In this document: positions 8,170 to 18,256 of the stretch, in pieces
Position numbering within the stretch: the stretch's first letter is position 1
Layout of the letters: every line of letters starts with the position of its first letter
The notes under the pieces: model-generated
Told to the model about the DNA's origin: nothing
Databases searched by the model: none
What the model saw: only the letters and a program-made list of their open reading frames with translations
Translations under genes and position numbers: made by a program
Assembly (NCBI GenBank): GCA_015680685.1
Contig: MNCI01011391.1
Coordinates: 1 to 31,207 of the forward strand
Length of the DNA: 31,207 nt
Direction: 5' to 3'
Source of the DNA: Gnetum montanum
Lineage: Eukaryota; Streptophyta; Gnetopsida; Gnetales; Gnetaceae

Positions 8170-9590
8170 ACGCCAATGTTATTAATAGATAAAGTAATTG
8201 CACTATTCCTATGAATGATGATTTGTCTCCCTCATAAGGTAGATGGATCTCTTAGATAGGAGAGGATACCACTCGTAATTTGGCCAACCAAGGTCTTCCT
8301 AAAATTAGGTTGAAGCTTGGTGTCTCCTCTATGATCAAAAAATAGGCAGTTGTAGGGAATTGTTCTCCAATCACAAAATCCAAAATTATTGAACACCTAA
8401 CTACTACTTGTGATCCATTAAACAATTTGAGTGTAGGGGTGAAGGTAGTTTGAATGTGTTTGACCAAACCCAAATGCTCAATGATAAGGAAGGGTACAAC
8501 ATTTGTAGCCACACCTTCATCCACATGTACTCTATGAACTCCGTATCAACAAACTCTAATTATTATAAAGAGAGGAAGCTTAGACACTTCATCATTTTGA
8601 GGGTTTGATTTTACCTCATTATAACAAAATGTCAAAAAAATTGATACCTTTTCTTTTTGGGAGGAGGATGATACTATTACTACATGGATTGATTTTTTGT
8701 TAGTAGGGATATCCTCACTCACCAGAATGAAAGTTAGCATGTTGACTAATGCTTGATAGTGGGTAAGGGAGGTCATGACCAAGTCATATAAATTTAATGA
8801 GGTGTTTTGCTATTTCAATGAGAGCTTAACTTGCTTCATGGTGGTGAGGAAGCCTTTATCATTACCCAATGTTTTCTCAATCTTGTTAGACTTAACTTCC
8901 TCCATTCAACCCAAGATCTTGACCTTATGTTTTAATGGTTCTTGTTTTGTCCCCCTTTCTTTTTCTTGCCTATCCTTCCTAGGCTAACTAATAGATGCAA
9001 TTTTTGCACTAAAGTCCATAGGTATGGCTGAGATCAAGTGGGCTTTGGTGGGCCAACTTCCTTCTATACCTTTGGTTGGTTAGTGTTGTTTACCTTGGGC
9101 TTGGCATTTGATGTCTCACATTGTTTTTGAGGTAACTCCTTGTTATTTGGTTGTGAAGAAGTTGAATTATTGGCTACTACAGGGAAATGTCTATTAGTTG
9201 GAACTGAAGTTTGCTTAGTAGGAGACAATCGTACTCTAATGATGAAAGGTTCCTTAGGAGTTGCTGGTGGTGGTATTCTTATAACAAATGGACTTCTAGA
9301 ACTAGAAGTCTACTCATGATGAGGAGGTACTTGAATCATGAACGATTCCTTAGGAAGCTTGGGCTTATCACATACATCAAATATGTCTATTGTATATTGG
9401 TCTTTGTTAGTGTTCAAAGGGTCTTTGTACACTTGCATATTTTGGTTCTAGGACCTAATCAAGTTAGATGTATCTAGGACATACTCATTATCTATCATTT
9501 TTTCCAAGTCATCTTTTAGTGTTAAGCAAAATTCAATATCATGACGAGGAATTTGATGATGGTAGAATCAATCCAACTTGAAGTATAAGC
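8170..9590 (-). pseudogene. Ty3/gypsy gag end and aspartic protease remnant
   Basis: Read on the minus strand from 9590 downward. It begins with DWFYHHQIPRHDIEFCLTLK (W is now TGA), then DDLEKMIDNEY: the 'YHxxxGHxIExCxxLKxxIxxLID' segment near the end of gag in plant Ty3/gypsy elements. A variable proline/serine linker follows, then at 8782-8546 a pre-protease region (SLTHYQALVNMLTFILVSED). The protease lies at about 8560-8250: LPLFIIIRVC, YGVHRVHVDEGVATNVVPF with the catalytic Asp in D-E-G, then TLKLFNGSQVVV and FNLILGRPWLAKLRVVSS, the typical 'LLGRPW' end. After 8252 the frame continues as GRQIIIHRNSAITL. Several nonsense codons. Reverse transcriptase, expected next, is absent. The clade is probably Tat/Athila-like by this protease style, but I am not certain. 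Confidence 0.75.
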
Positions 9591-9626
9591 ACTAGACTAC
9601 CTTGAGCATGTACTAAAATGATAGTG

Positions 9627-9809
9627 GCATGAGGACAAGCCCCCATGAGAAAGGAAAGCTTAAAAAAAAAAACCTCAGATGATACTTATTCTCATGTTTG
9701 TAATGCACTAAGCCATGATTGTTTTGATGGCCTTGAGTCATAAGGGCATGGTGCCTTCTAGCTTGTGAAAAGTCATGAAGTATGACATTTTTAAGGGTGT
9801 AAGAGCTAG
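9627..9809 (+). mobile_element. 3' subterminal segment and polypurine tract of element B
   Basis: About 180-200 bases match, in inverted orientation, the DNA next to the LTR of element A (15057-15253). Shared marks are the 'ggcatgaggacaagc' block, the stretch reading on minus HDFSQARRHHALMTQGH, and the run up to the LTR. The last bases before the LTR are purine-rich (aagggtgtaagag), matching ttaaggatgggagagttag in A, and serve as the likely polypurine tract. This places the body of B to the left, on +. No coding body of B was firmly identified there. Confidence 0.6.
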
Positions 9810-10851
9810 TGTAGGAACACTTCTTCCAATTTCCTTGTTCTACCCTACATGAATGTTTTGTAGGTTTCAAGCTTGAAGAAGATGTGGACAAGTGTGTCCT
9901 TCTAATATGTGTCTTCTTATGTTGATTTTGTTGATGATGATTCATGGATGTTTTGGCATGTTTTGGCATGTTTTGTACTCATTTTGATGAGTGTAGGGGC
10001 TTTCCATGACCTATGATGATTTTTTGGAAGATATCCAAAAGTTTTAGACATCAAAATAAGCATTTTTGTATTTGGCCCCTATAGGTGGGTGTCCTACTAT
10101 AAATTAGGACATCCTAGCTAAGATTTCCAACTAAAACTTGGGATGTCCTAGGATCAAATGGGATGTCCCAGAAGATAGTAGATGTCCCAACCTAGAGCTA
10201 GATTTTCATAGGAGACATCCCAACAAAGTTAAAGACAATTTAGATAGATGGGGAAACATCCAAAATTGCTCATCCTAATTCAAGAAATAGCAAAAGAAAG
10301 ATGGAAACAACTGGGAAGAAGGTGAGAAGACTTAGAAAACATCTAAAGAACCTCAAGTTAAGTTGAGAAAATATTTCTAGGGTTATTATTTTCTAGTTTC
10401 ATAGAAATATTAATGTAATTCATCATTGTTGATGACAAAGTGCCAAATGCCAAACATCAAAGAGCATAACCCTAATCATGAGTAGGAGAGAAAGCTCGCA
10501 AGAGTTAAGGAAGGAAAGCTTGTGCAAGAAAATTAAATGAGGCAAGGGAGAGAACTTGAAAGAGGATGAGACAATCTCTTATAAGTGTCTTGTCTTGAGC
10601 TTAAGCTCTATTGTGAGTTATTGAGGATTGAGATGGTACAAGTATGATCTCTAAGATTCTTAGGATAGTTATTAGTTGAGCTTGGCTCCTCATATTGATG
10701 TATTTTTTTATGTATTTTGAGACTTTTCTTAATAAAAGAAAAATTTTCTCTATTGCATTGTGTTATTTGTGTTTTCTAAGCTAGATTTTCTTGGAAGTTG
10801 TGGAATTAATCTTATNTAATAGGAGGAACACATCAATGTGACACCATTGCA
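9810..10851 (+). repeat. LTR of element B, ~1.04 kb, + orientation
   Basis: Starts TGTAGGAACAC and ends ...CCATTGCA, i.e. TG...CA. It aligns over its length with the inverted LTRs at 13891-15056 and 24625-25717. Shared blocks are the start ('cttcttccaat'), a U3 region with repeated GGATGTCC/AGATGTCC motifs (10080-10215), the promoter region with a TATA-like CTTATAAGTGTCTTGTC (about 10577), a leader-like stretch (TTGTGAGTTATTGAG...), and an AATAAA signal in 'cttaataaaagaaaa' (about 10727). Position 10816 is an undetermined base (n). Judged a 3' LTR because the subterminal 3' segment lies on its left. A weak TGGTAT at 10853 resembles the start of a tRNA-Met primer site, so a 5' LTR reading is not excluded. 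Confidence 0.72.
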
Positions 10852-12000
10852 AATGGTATGAACTTGGTCTAGACTTAGAATAGACTATTATCAAGATCAT
10901 CCTAATCACACTTCCACAAAAGGATTTCTTGTGGTTATGATTTAGATTCTTCTATCTCGATCTCTCTCTACCATTCTATCTCTTCATTTTATCATCTCAC
11001 TATTCCATACCATGGTCAACTATTAGTTTTCTTTTGTAGATTACATGATCCTAAGACAATCCTTTGTGTGGGTATGATGTTTAACCTAAATAATTATTCA
11101 TCATTCATAGTGCCTATGAACTCCTTGTGATGAGGTTCTACAAGGGCATTTTTAGGCGTAAGCCTACTTTGGAAAGACCTACTTGCATATATTTTGGTTC
11201 CCTTTAGTTTAAACCCCATAATCATAGGCCTTAATTTGGTCCAAAAAAACTTGATAACAACATTGTCCAAGTTTTTTGCTAATTTAACTTACAAAACATC
11301 TCCTTTTTTCTCACTTCATTTGCTCAATTTACTCCAATTCTTGAACCAGAGCCTCCTAAGATTTTGTTGTCTAAGCTCTCCAACTTTTTGACTTTCATTT
11401 ATCTCTTGTTTTGATCTCAAAGTCTTTCAAAATTCATTATAATTCAAAGTTGAAAAATGTTACGAATGACTGCATTGATGCATCTCCCTCAACATAGTCA
11501 AATACGTCGATGGATCTCTATCAACATAGTGCAAAAATACTATAAATAAACATAGTACTTAGCTCATTTTTTACATTTTCCTTGAAAGACAAGGGGATTT
11601 TTAATAATTTTTTAGAACCCAAAGCCTTCTAAGAGCCATAACTTTCTCATCACTTATTCATTTTCACCTATTCTTCAATCCTCAAGCTTCTGAAGTATGC
11701 TTTATAGCGTGGGAATATTAGACACTATATTTTGACATAAAATTTTTTGAAAATTTTTCTAAGACCTCACAAATAAGATATTAAAATGATATTTAAAATA
11801 ATCTAAATAATTAATACCAATAATTAACTTCCATTGAAGTAGGAATAAAATAATAATAAAATATTCTAATAAGCATGAAATCATTAAATAAAAACTTAAC
11901 CTGATTGAACAATTAAAATGTTTCTCTATATATGGAGATTATACTCAAATAATTGATCTAGGGTTATATTTGTAATCATAGCTAATGCTAAAAAGAGTAT
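10852..12000. other. No gene seen; AT-rich spacer
   Basis: Flank of element B. No motif-bearing frame on either strand; a 65-codon + frame at 11194-11391 is hydrophobic low-complexity. 11750-11900 is extremely AT-rich. Confidence 0.45.
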
Positions 12001-12009
12001 CATAGATAG

Positions 12010-13885
12010 GAGGGTCATCATAGCCCCAGAAGAAATGACCTCATGGAGGAAGGAAACAATAATAACAATAACACCACCACCAAGAGCATGTTACCAAGGG
12101 AACCCATGCTACCAAGCCCTTACATGAAAAAAATAAGGTGGAATCTATTTGTTAAATTTTCACTCCTAGAATAGAACAATCCATGTAGGATGAGGTTCCA
12201 AGACCACCAGCTAATCTAGACATCATGCTTATAGAAGCCTACCTAGAGAAGATATAAAATAAAGAAGTTTAGAACTTAATTCCTTAGGAGCTAAACTTTG
12301 GATCTTTCCTAGAGTTAGTACTAGAGTAGGTCAAAACTTAAATGCAATGATCTTTGATATGGTCCATTCTCTCCACTAGTGGAGAATGGTACATGAAAGA
12401 GACCTACCTCTTCTAGAACAAATAGCAAGGATATGCAACCATCAAGATCAAAGATATCATCATCTTCTACTTAATTGAAGCTATCATACAGGTCCTTGAA
12501 TTGTCAAATTATAGGGCAAAGCTAGCAAAGATTTTAACACAAGTAGATCCTAAGGCAAAGAAAAAATAGGTTTAGCAGTGCTTTGGAGTCGACCATTAAG
12601 GTTACAATGCCCTAACCAAGGTAGAGTAATCTTACCTCAAGATCATGGTCTATCATCTCAATCCCATGATGAGACCAAGCAAAGGTAACTACCTTCTCCT
12701 TGAAGGCTCTAAGTAAAAAATTCTAGGTCAACCTTTCCCAGCTCATCATTCTAGATATCAAGAAATGATTCAGGAAAAATAAGAAGGGTTGGAAGATACT
12801 CTCCTTTTTATACCTTATTAAAAACTTATGCAAAAGAGGATGTATAGCATGTTATATGAATGATGCCATCTGTAAGGCTCCTACTGCACCATGGTAGTAG
12901 ATGATAAAAGTAAAAGCACCTGTCAAGCTTCAAAATAAAGAGTTTCCACCTCCACCATCACTTGCAACACCAAAGATAACACCAAAAAATGATAGAAGCT
13001 ACTAAATGCCTAAGGAATATTAGGAAATAATAACTACAGTAACAAGCCTTCTACGGTGATGCTGAGCCTTCTATGTACCATTCAGTTATGAGCAACCTTA
13101 GTGAGATTGCAAGGACCATTAGCTAGTCGGTGGATGAAATGGCCCTACTATTCTCCTCATGAAGATACCAAGCTCCTATTCACTCCAATATTAATGTCAA
13201 AAAATTCACTATGTGCATTCTAGAATAAGCATTTCCTAAAATCTCTGGGAATGTAGTAGCCTTTTCTATTATGCTAAAGGAGGGAGAAAGAACAAAAATC
13301 TTATTTATGTTACACAAAGACTAGCATACTATAGCAAAGATGGTAGTACAACATTTATTCTTAATATTGTTTCCATGGCAGATGTTCAAGAATCAATAAA
13401 AGTGGGAAGTAAGGGGATGAGCGTAGCATAGCACAAAGAAGTGTTAGAGAAATTGGTTGAAGCTAGGCAATTGATTCCAAAGATCTTCAGTCTCTTAGAA
13501 GATATTTTAGCTACCCAATCATAGCTACTAGAGATAAGGAGTAAGTTACTCATTACCAATGTGTATTCACAAGGAGATCAATGAGAAAGAAATCAAATTA
13601 GTAAAGGCTAAAGTAAATGAAGCCCTCCAGCAACTCCAACAAAGAGGTGATGTATGATAATCCATCTTTGATGGTATTAATATCTATAATCAAGCAGAAA
13701 TCTACCTAAAGGAACTGTAGATCAATGATATGATGGAACACAAGGAGTTAGCCAACCTTCATTATGAAAACCTGGCAATTCTAAGAGTAGGTAGTCAAAG
13801 ATTAGAATTAGAAAAGTATGTGATTATCTCCTACCTTTTCTACGAGACAAAGTTCAAGCTCCACAAAGACACAAAATAGAAGTTG
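12010..13885 (+). pseudogene. Decayed + strand coding stretch, unknown protein
   Basis: Coding-like residues are interrupted by many stops and some frameshifts. Examples: GEWYMKETYLF (about 12385), QGYATIKIKDIIIFYLIEAI, YRAKLAKILTQVDPKAKKK (about 12510-12570), KFTMCILE, AFPKISGNVVAFSIMLKEGE (about 13230-13285). A C-terminal helical, coiled-coil-like part follows: IKLVKAKVNEALQQLQQRGD (about 13595-13650) and ELANLHYENLAILRVGSQRL (about 13745-13800). I do not recognise the family. It could be a retroelement gag/accessory ORF or another host-gene relic. The right end abuts the LTR at 13891, so element A may have inserted into or beside it. Confidence 0.4.
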
Positions 13886-13890
13886 AAAGT

Positions 13891-15056
13891 TGGTATAGGG
13901 ATGACACCTCAATAGATCCCAGTGAGAACCAATCCATGACTTTCAAGTAGATCTAGCTTTAAAAATAAAAATAACATAATAAAAATGGAGAAATCTTCCT
14001 TATATTAAGAAAACCTTTAAATTATAGAGAAAATAGTACATCAAATATGAGAAGCCAATCTCAACTCACAACTCTCCCAAGGATCTTAGAGTTATCACTT
14101 GTCCCTTGTCAATTCTCAATTGGTTACCATGGAGCCAAAGCTTAAGACAAGACACTTATAGAAGATTTTCTTAATCTCTCTCAAGTGCTCTTCCTTGTAT
14201 CTCACTTAATTTTCACACACAAGCTCTCCTTCCTCAAGAGTTATCTCTTGCTTTTTATCTTTTGGTGGTGCTCTACACCCTCTAAATATTTTCTACCCAT
14301 ACCTCTTGGTATTTGATTTCACACACTAACATGAAACACATATCATAGTTATATTAAAAACAAGACAAGAAAAATCCTAGAAAATATTCCCAAGGCTTTA
14401 CTTGAAGGTCTTCCATTGTTTTCCATCCTCTCTTACCTATTCCACTATTTGTCATCCTTTCATACCTCCTTCTACTATTTCCTAAATTAAAATAGCCAAT
14501 TTTAGAATTTTTCTTACTCATTTAGGTTGTCTTTGACCTTTCTAAGATGTCTCTAAGTCAACCCAACTCTCAAGAAAGATGTCTACTATTTTTCCAAAAT
14601 GTCTCCTTCAATGTCCAAATGTCTTGCATGAGACGTCTTACCTAGGACATTGTGAATGCAACTAAGACATCTTAGATGTTGCTAAGATGTCTTACCTACT
14701 AGAGCTAAATACAAAAATGTTTGTTTTGAGCGTTGGAATCTCCAAATGACTCTAAACAAGTCCCCATAGATCATGAAACCCCCTAAACTCATTAAATTGA
14801 GCCCAAAACATCCCCAAACATGCCAAAACATCCATGAGGTATCATCAACAAATTCAAAATAAGAAGAAACATGCACTAATAGGACCCACTCCTCCAAGAT
14901 ATATTAAGGATTACACAAAGGTTGGGTGATGTATCTTGTCACTTCTAGGTCTTAGCCAAGACATCTCCTACCCTCTCAAGATTTCTTCTTCAAGTCCAAA
15001 ACCTACAAAACATACATTTAGGGTAGAATAAGGGGATTGGAATAGGTATCTCTACA
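13891..15056 (-). repeat. 3' LTR of element A, ~1.17 kb
   Basis: On minus it reads TGTAGAGATACC ... ATCCCTATACCA (TG...CA). Marks shared with the LTR at 24625: 'caagctctccttcctcaagag', 'ggtggtgctctaca', 'cacacactaa', and a cluster of AGATGTCT-type motifs with an intact AGACGTCT at 14631-14638. TATA-like sequence (minus, CTATAAGTGTC) lies near 14150-14165. A short minus frame inside (14682-14897; WMFWHVWGCFGLNLMSLGGF) recurs in the other LTR; I do not treat it as a proven gene. Confidence 0.78.
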
Positions 15057-15225
15057 CTAACTCTCCCATCCTTAAAAATTTCATGCTTCATGATCTTTCA
15101 CAAGCTAGAAGGCACCACGCCCTTATGACTCAAGGTCATCACACTTAGTACAATAATCATTACTTAATGCATTACAAACATGAGAATGAGTATTATCTAA
15201 GATTTTCATTTTGAGCTTTCTTTGC

Positions 15226-15900
15226 TCATAAAGGCTTGTCCTCATGCCCTACCATGCTTTCTTCATTTGAGCATCTTCTTGGAATGCTTCCCTTGCATTC
15301 CCATGATGATTCAAACCTGCAAGAAATAAAGGATAAGAAAAAAAGATTAGGCTTTCTTAATCCAACATCCTTTTCTTTCTTATTTTTCCTTTTCTTCATC
15401 ATTTTCTTCTTGGTATTTGGAAGTCTACCACTTAGATTCCTTTCATCATTAGCATCACCATGTAGAGTGCCTTCATGCTAATCAACCATTTTATAGTCAA
15501 TACAATCAAATCCATCAATACACTTCATAAATTCATTATTACTATAATCAATAGCAACCATCTTCAAATTCTAAAAAATCATATCTTTATTAATGTCTTC
15601 ACTCATATCAATAATGATCTTCTCATAATGACTATCCTAATAATAATCATCATCAAACAAATTATCAATATTAGTCTTTCTCTTACTAACAAGGGCATTA
15701 AAATTCATAACATGACTCTTGATCCCATCACAATAACCACAATGATCATGATGATCATCATTACCATTCAATAAACCACTACTAAGTTGAAGTGAAAAAC
15801 TAGTATCCATCACACTAACTTTTGTTGGCACATTTTGGCCATTTACTGGAACAGGCTTTATAAGGTTCTGGCACTTTAAGAAAAGCTATACATTTTAACA
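15226..15900 (-). pseudogene. Terminal ORF of element A (acidic/basic), unknown function
   Basis: A minus-strand frame spans about 670 bases with three TAG codons (15637, about 15570, 15478-15480) and no frameshift. It contains LIKPVPVNGQNVPTKVSVMD, TSFSLQLSSGLLNGND, HHDHCGYCDG, VAIDYSNNEFMKCIDG, a basic run TKKKMMKKRKNKKEKDVG (NLS-like), then SSWECKGSIPRRCSNEESMV and GHEDKPL at the end. The DDHHDHCGYCDG patch could bind metal, but that is a guess. On minus, a pyrimidine-rich run ending TTTCTTGCAG (about 15317) is a good splice-acceptor look-alike. The GHEDKP end lies in the segment shared with element B. No known family recognised. Confidence 0.45.
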
Positions 15901-16357
15901 AAAAATGGTACTTTGCAAGACTTTCTCTACTTTTAGAATTGCATGATTCTATCATATAGAATATATAAACTTACTTCTCCAAGCCCTTATTGTTCAAGTA
16001 GCTGTAAATTCTAGTTACAAACAAGTTGATGTCATTGACATTAATGTACATTATGATAATGGAATAACAAATAGATCTTATGACCCAGATGCTATCCTCA
16101 CAGTTTCTTTTCATCATGAAGCATGACTCTTGGGGATCTTTGCATTCTTAAACATATTTGCATAATGAAGTTAATCAAGAAAAAAAAGTGGGTTATAACA
16201 ACATTAAAATTACAAGTTATTCACATCAATGTTACAATTCCTCCCTGAAAACCTCATAGCTGCATGCTATAAACAAGTGAATTATACCACAATTAAATTT
16301 CTATTTTAAAGATAACCTAGTTTAAAATATTAATAAAATGCAAGTGGATATGTTATG

Positions 16358-16713
16358 TGTTAGGAAATGAATCAAGTGAAAAAAAATAAGAACAAGAAAA
16401 ACAAGCACACACAAAACACATAGATTTTTCATGGTTTAGCAAGATCACTGCACATTCATGCCTACACTAGAGTTTCATTATATATTTTTCATATTATAGT
16501 TACAAGAGAGTTTTATAATGTTACATAAATATGCATCAAGAAATCGTTTTTCATAGAAACAACCAACCCTTCAACTTCTATAATGACCAACCCTTTAACT
16601 TTTATAATGGTTGACACTTCAACTTTTGTAACACTTGTCCCTTCAACTTCTAGTACAATGTAATGGTAGAAAACCAAAAATAGAATTCAAATCAGTCATC
16701 ACATGACTCCAAA
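16358..16713 (-). repeat. 3' LTR of the copia element
   Basis: About 356 bases. 16423-16713 aligns with 20301-20592. It contains four 24-bp tandem units (16563-16658) built on CCCTTCAACTTCTATAATG. Next to it on minus is AAGTGAGAGATTTTTGGAGTCATG, matching the common copia polypurine-tract/LTR junction 'AAGTGGGAGATTGTTGG'; the TG start is changed to TT. Confidence 0.82.
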
Positions 16714-16729
16714 AATCTCTCACTTGGAG

Positions 16730-17444
16730 ATTGATCTAAAAAAAACTCTTACAACCTTGCTTCTCCCACATACACCATCAACTTCTAGTGCAGTGCCTTC
16801 TCATCACTAACCATGGAGGCCTGCTAAGGTCATGCAAAGCCTTAGCTTAGCAGTGGTGACAACCTTGGTCAACATTTTTACAAGGTTATTTGACCTAGGA
16901 ATCATCCTTAGTAGTTCCCATCATCTATCAACCCATGGATATGATGATACCTAAACTAAATGTGTTTAGATTTGGAATGAAAAACTAGATCTCTAGCCAA
17001 ATGTATGACACTCTGACTATCATTGAAAAGATTACTACTATATTATGTCTTACCTAAATTTCTTAAAAGATCTTTCAACCAAATCATCTCCTTTCTAGCT
17101 TATGATATAGCCATATATTTTGCTTCTATGGTTGACAGAGCAACGCTTTTCTAAAGTTGAGACATTTAACTCATAGCAGTACTACCCATAGTGAAAATAT
17201 AACTAGTGATGCTCTTCTTGCTATCCAAATCACCTCCCAAATCTACATTAGAAAACCCTATAGAGTAATGCTACTCCTTTTAAAACAAAGTGTCATACCT
17301 ATAGTTCCTTTAAGATATCTTAGGAGCCACTTTACAGCTTATGAATGCTCCCTTCCTAGATCATACATGAACCTACTAACAACTTCCACTACATGTGCTA
17401 GGTCAAGTTAGGTACATATCATAGCATACATCAAACTTTCAAAT
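16730..17444 (-). pseudogene. Copia RT end and RNase H remnant
   Basis: Minus strand from 17444 down reads SLMYAMICT, then PDLAHVVEVVSRFMYDLG (the 'YAxxxTRPDL' end of copia RT), AVKWLLRYLKGTIGMTLCFK, GFSNVDLGGDLDSKKSITSY (RNase H with its Asp), IFTMGSTAMS, then VALSTIEAKYMAIS, where the usual TEAEY Glu is Lys. Next come KEMIWLKDLLRNLG and LFNDSQSVIHLARDLVFHSK. RNase H frees the element's RNA from the RNA-DNA hybrid. About five nonsense codons sit at former W/Q positions. Clearly dead. Confidence 0.85.
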
Positions 17445-17570
17445 AAAAGGGAGAGAAAATAATGTCCCTTCAACTTCCAAGGAATGGCAAACCCTTCAAC
17501 TTCTAGGAAATGATCCTTCAAATTCCAAGGAATACAAAGGAATGGTAGCAACCAAAAAATAGAATTGGGG
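17445..17570 (-). repeat. LTR-like fragment replacing the RT core
   Basis: Between the FLHGD motif of RT (ending near 17570) and SLMYAM (starting near 17440), about 126 bases replace the roughly 150 codons that should include the catalytic YxDD box. On + this stretch repeats CCCTTCAACTTCCAAGGAAT, ACCCTTCAACTTCTAGGAAA and ATCCTTCAAATTCCAAGG and ends with a 'ggtagcaaccaaaaaatagaatt' pattern. That matches the 24-bp repeat region and outer end of the copia LTR. Probably an LTR-derived patch from recombination. Confidence 0.6.
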
Positions 17571-17902
17571 TCACCATGCAAGAAATAAATTTTGACATTT
17601 AATTGCTTTAGATGAAAAGCACTAGTAGCCACAACACTCAACACTAATCTAATGTTAGTCAACTTTACTACAAGAGAGAAAATCTCTATGTAGTCAATTC
17701 CTCTTTTCTGTTGAAAACTCATAACTACTAACCTTACCTTGTATCTTTTGATACCATCATGTTCTGCCTTGACCCTATACATCGCCTTATTCTGCAATGT
17801 CCTCTTTCCTTTTGGCAACTTAGGCAGTGTCCATGTCATATTCTTCTGGAGTGACTTCATCTCATCTCTCATAGCCAACTCCCACTTAACATGATTTGTC
17901 TC
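17571..17902 (-). pseudogene. Copia reverse transcriptase, N-terminal part
   Basis: Read downward: WELAMRDEMKSLQKNMTWTL, PKLPKGKRTLQNKAMYRVKA, EHDGIKRYKVRLVVMSFQQK, RGIDYIEIFSLVVKLTNIRL, VLSVVATSAFHLKQLNVKIY, FLHGD. These are the standard first blocks of copia RT (W..A...E...L..N.TW.L, K.R.V.KG..Q..G.DY.E.F.PV, Q.DVKTAFLHG), with changes such as KGF to MSF and SPV to SLV. The catalytic aspartate block is lost at the junction with the LTR-like fragment. Fused in frame upstream to the integrase C-terminal linker by a TAG. Confidence 0.88.
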
Positions 17903-18256
17903 CTACATTGCTTCATCAAAACATTTTGTTTCCCCACCATCAGTCAAAAGTAAATAATGTAACAATGGAGAATACCTATCTCTGAGCTTTTGTATTCTAG
18001 AAAACCTTCTCAACTGAGGTTTTAATGTAACTGTTTCTAACTCAACTTCACGTTCATCTTTAGCTATTCTATTGTTAGGATTTTCTTGAATCCTTCTAGC
18101 TACATCCCTCTCAAATATCTCTTCCAATTCAACCTTCTCACTTTTCTTTTTCTGCTTCCCTGCACTATTAGATTTTAATTTGGACCTGTCCTTGTACACC
18201 ACATGTTCATCAAAAGTGACATCCCTATGCCTTATAATTTTTCTATTTTGATCATC
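17903..18256 (-). pseudogene. Copia integrase C-terminal region and linker
   Basis: Minus frame reads KIIRHRDVTFDEHVVYKDRS, a Lys/Glu-rich linker (GKQKKKSEKVELEEIFERDV), then LRRFSRIQKLRDRYSPLLHY, the usual 'RRSxRxxxPPxRY' segment before RT. It ends with GGETKCFDEAM and a TAG, then ETNHVKWELAM of RT. The 99-codon open frame from 18202 is only the surviving unbroken part, not a separate gene. Confidence 0.8.

Noticed and set aside
10853-10868. tRNA-Met primer-binding site after LTR B (TGGTATGAACTTGG)
   Set aside because: Only TGGTAT matches the usual TGGTATCAGAGC, and the shared 3' segment on the other side of the LTR argues for a 3' LTR.
15475-15774. + strand 99-codon frame rich in I, N and T
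   Set aside because: Shadow of the more protein-like minus-strand ORF of element A; composition is AT-codon noise.
16563-16658. Possible CRISPR-like array from evenly spaced repeats
   Set aside because: The repeats are contiguous 24-bp LTR units without spacers, in a plant genome.
17157-17411. + strand 84-codon frame
   Set aside because: Antisense to the copia RNase H region.
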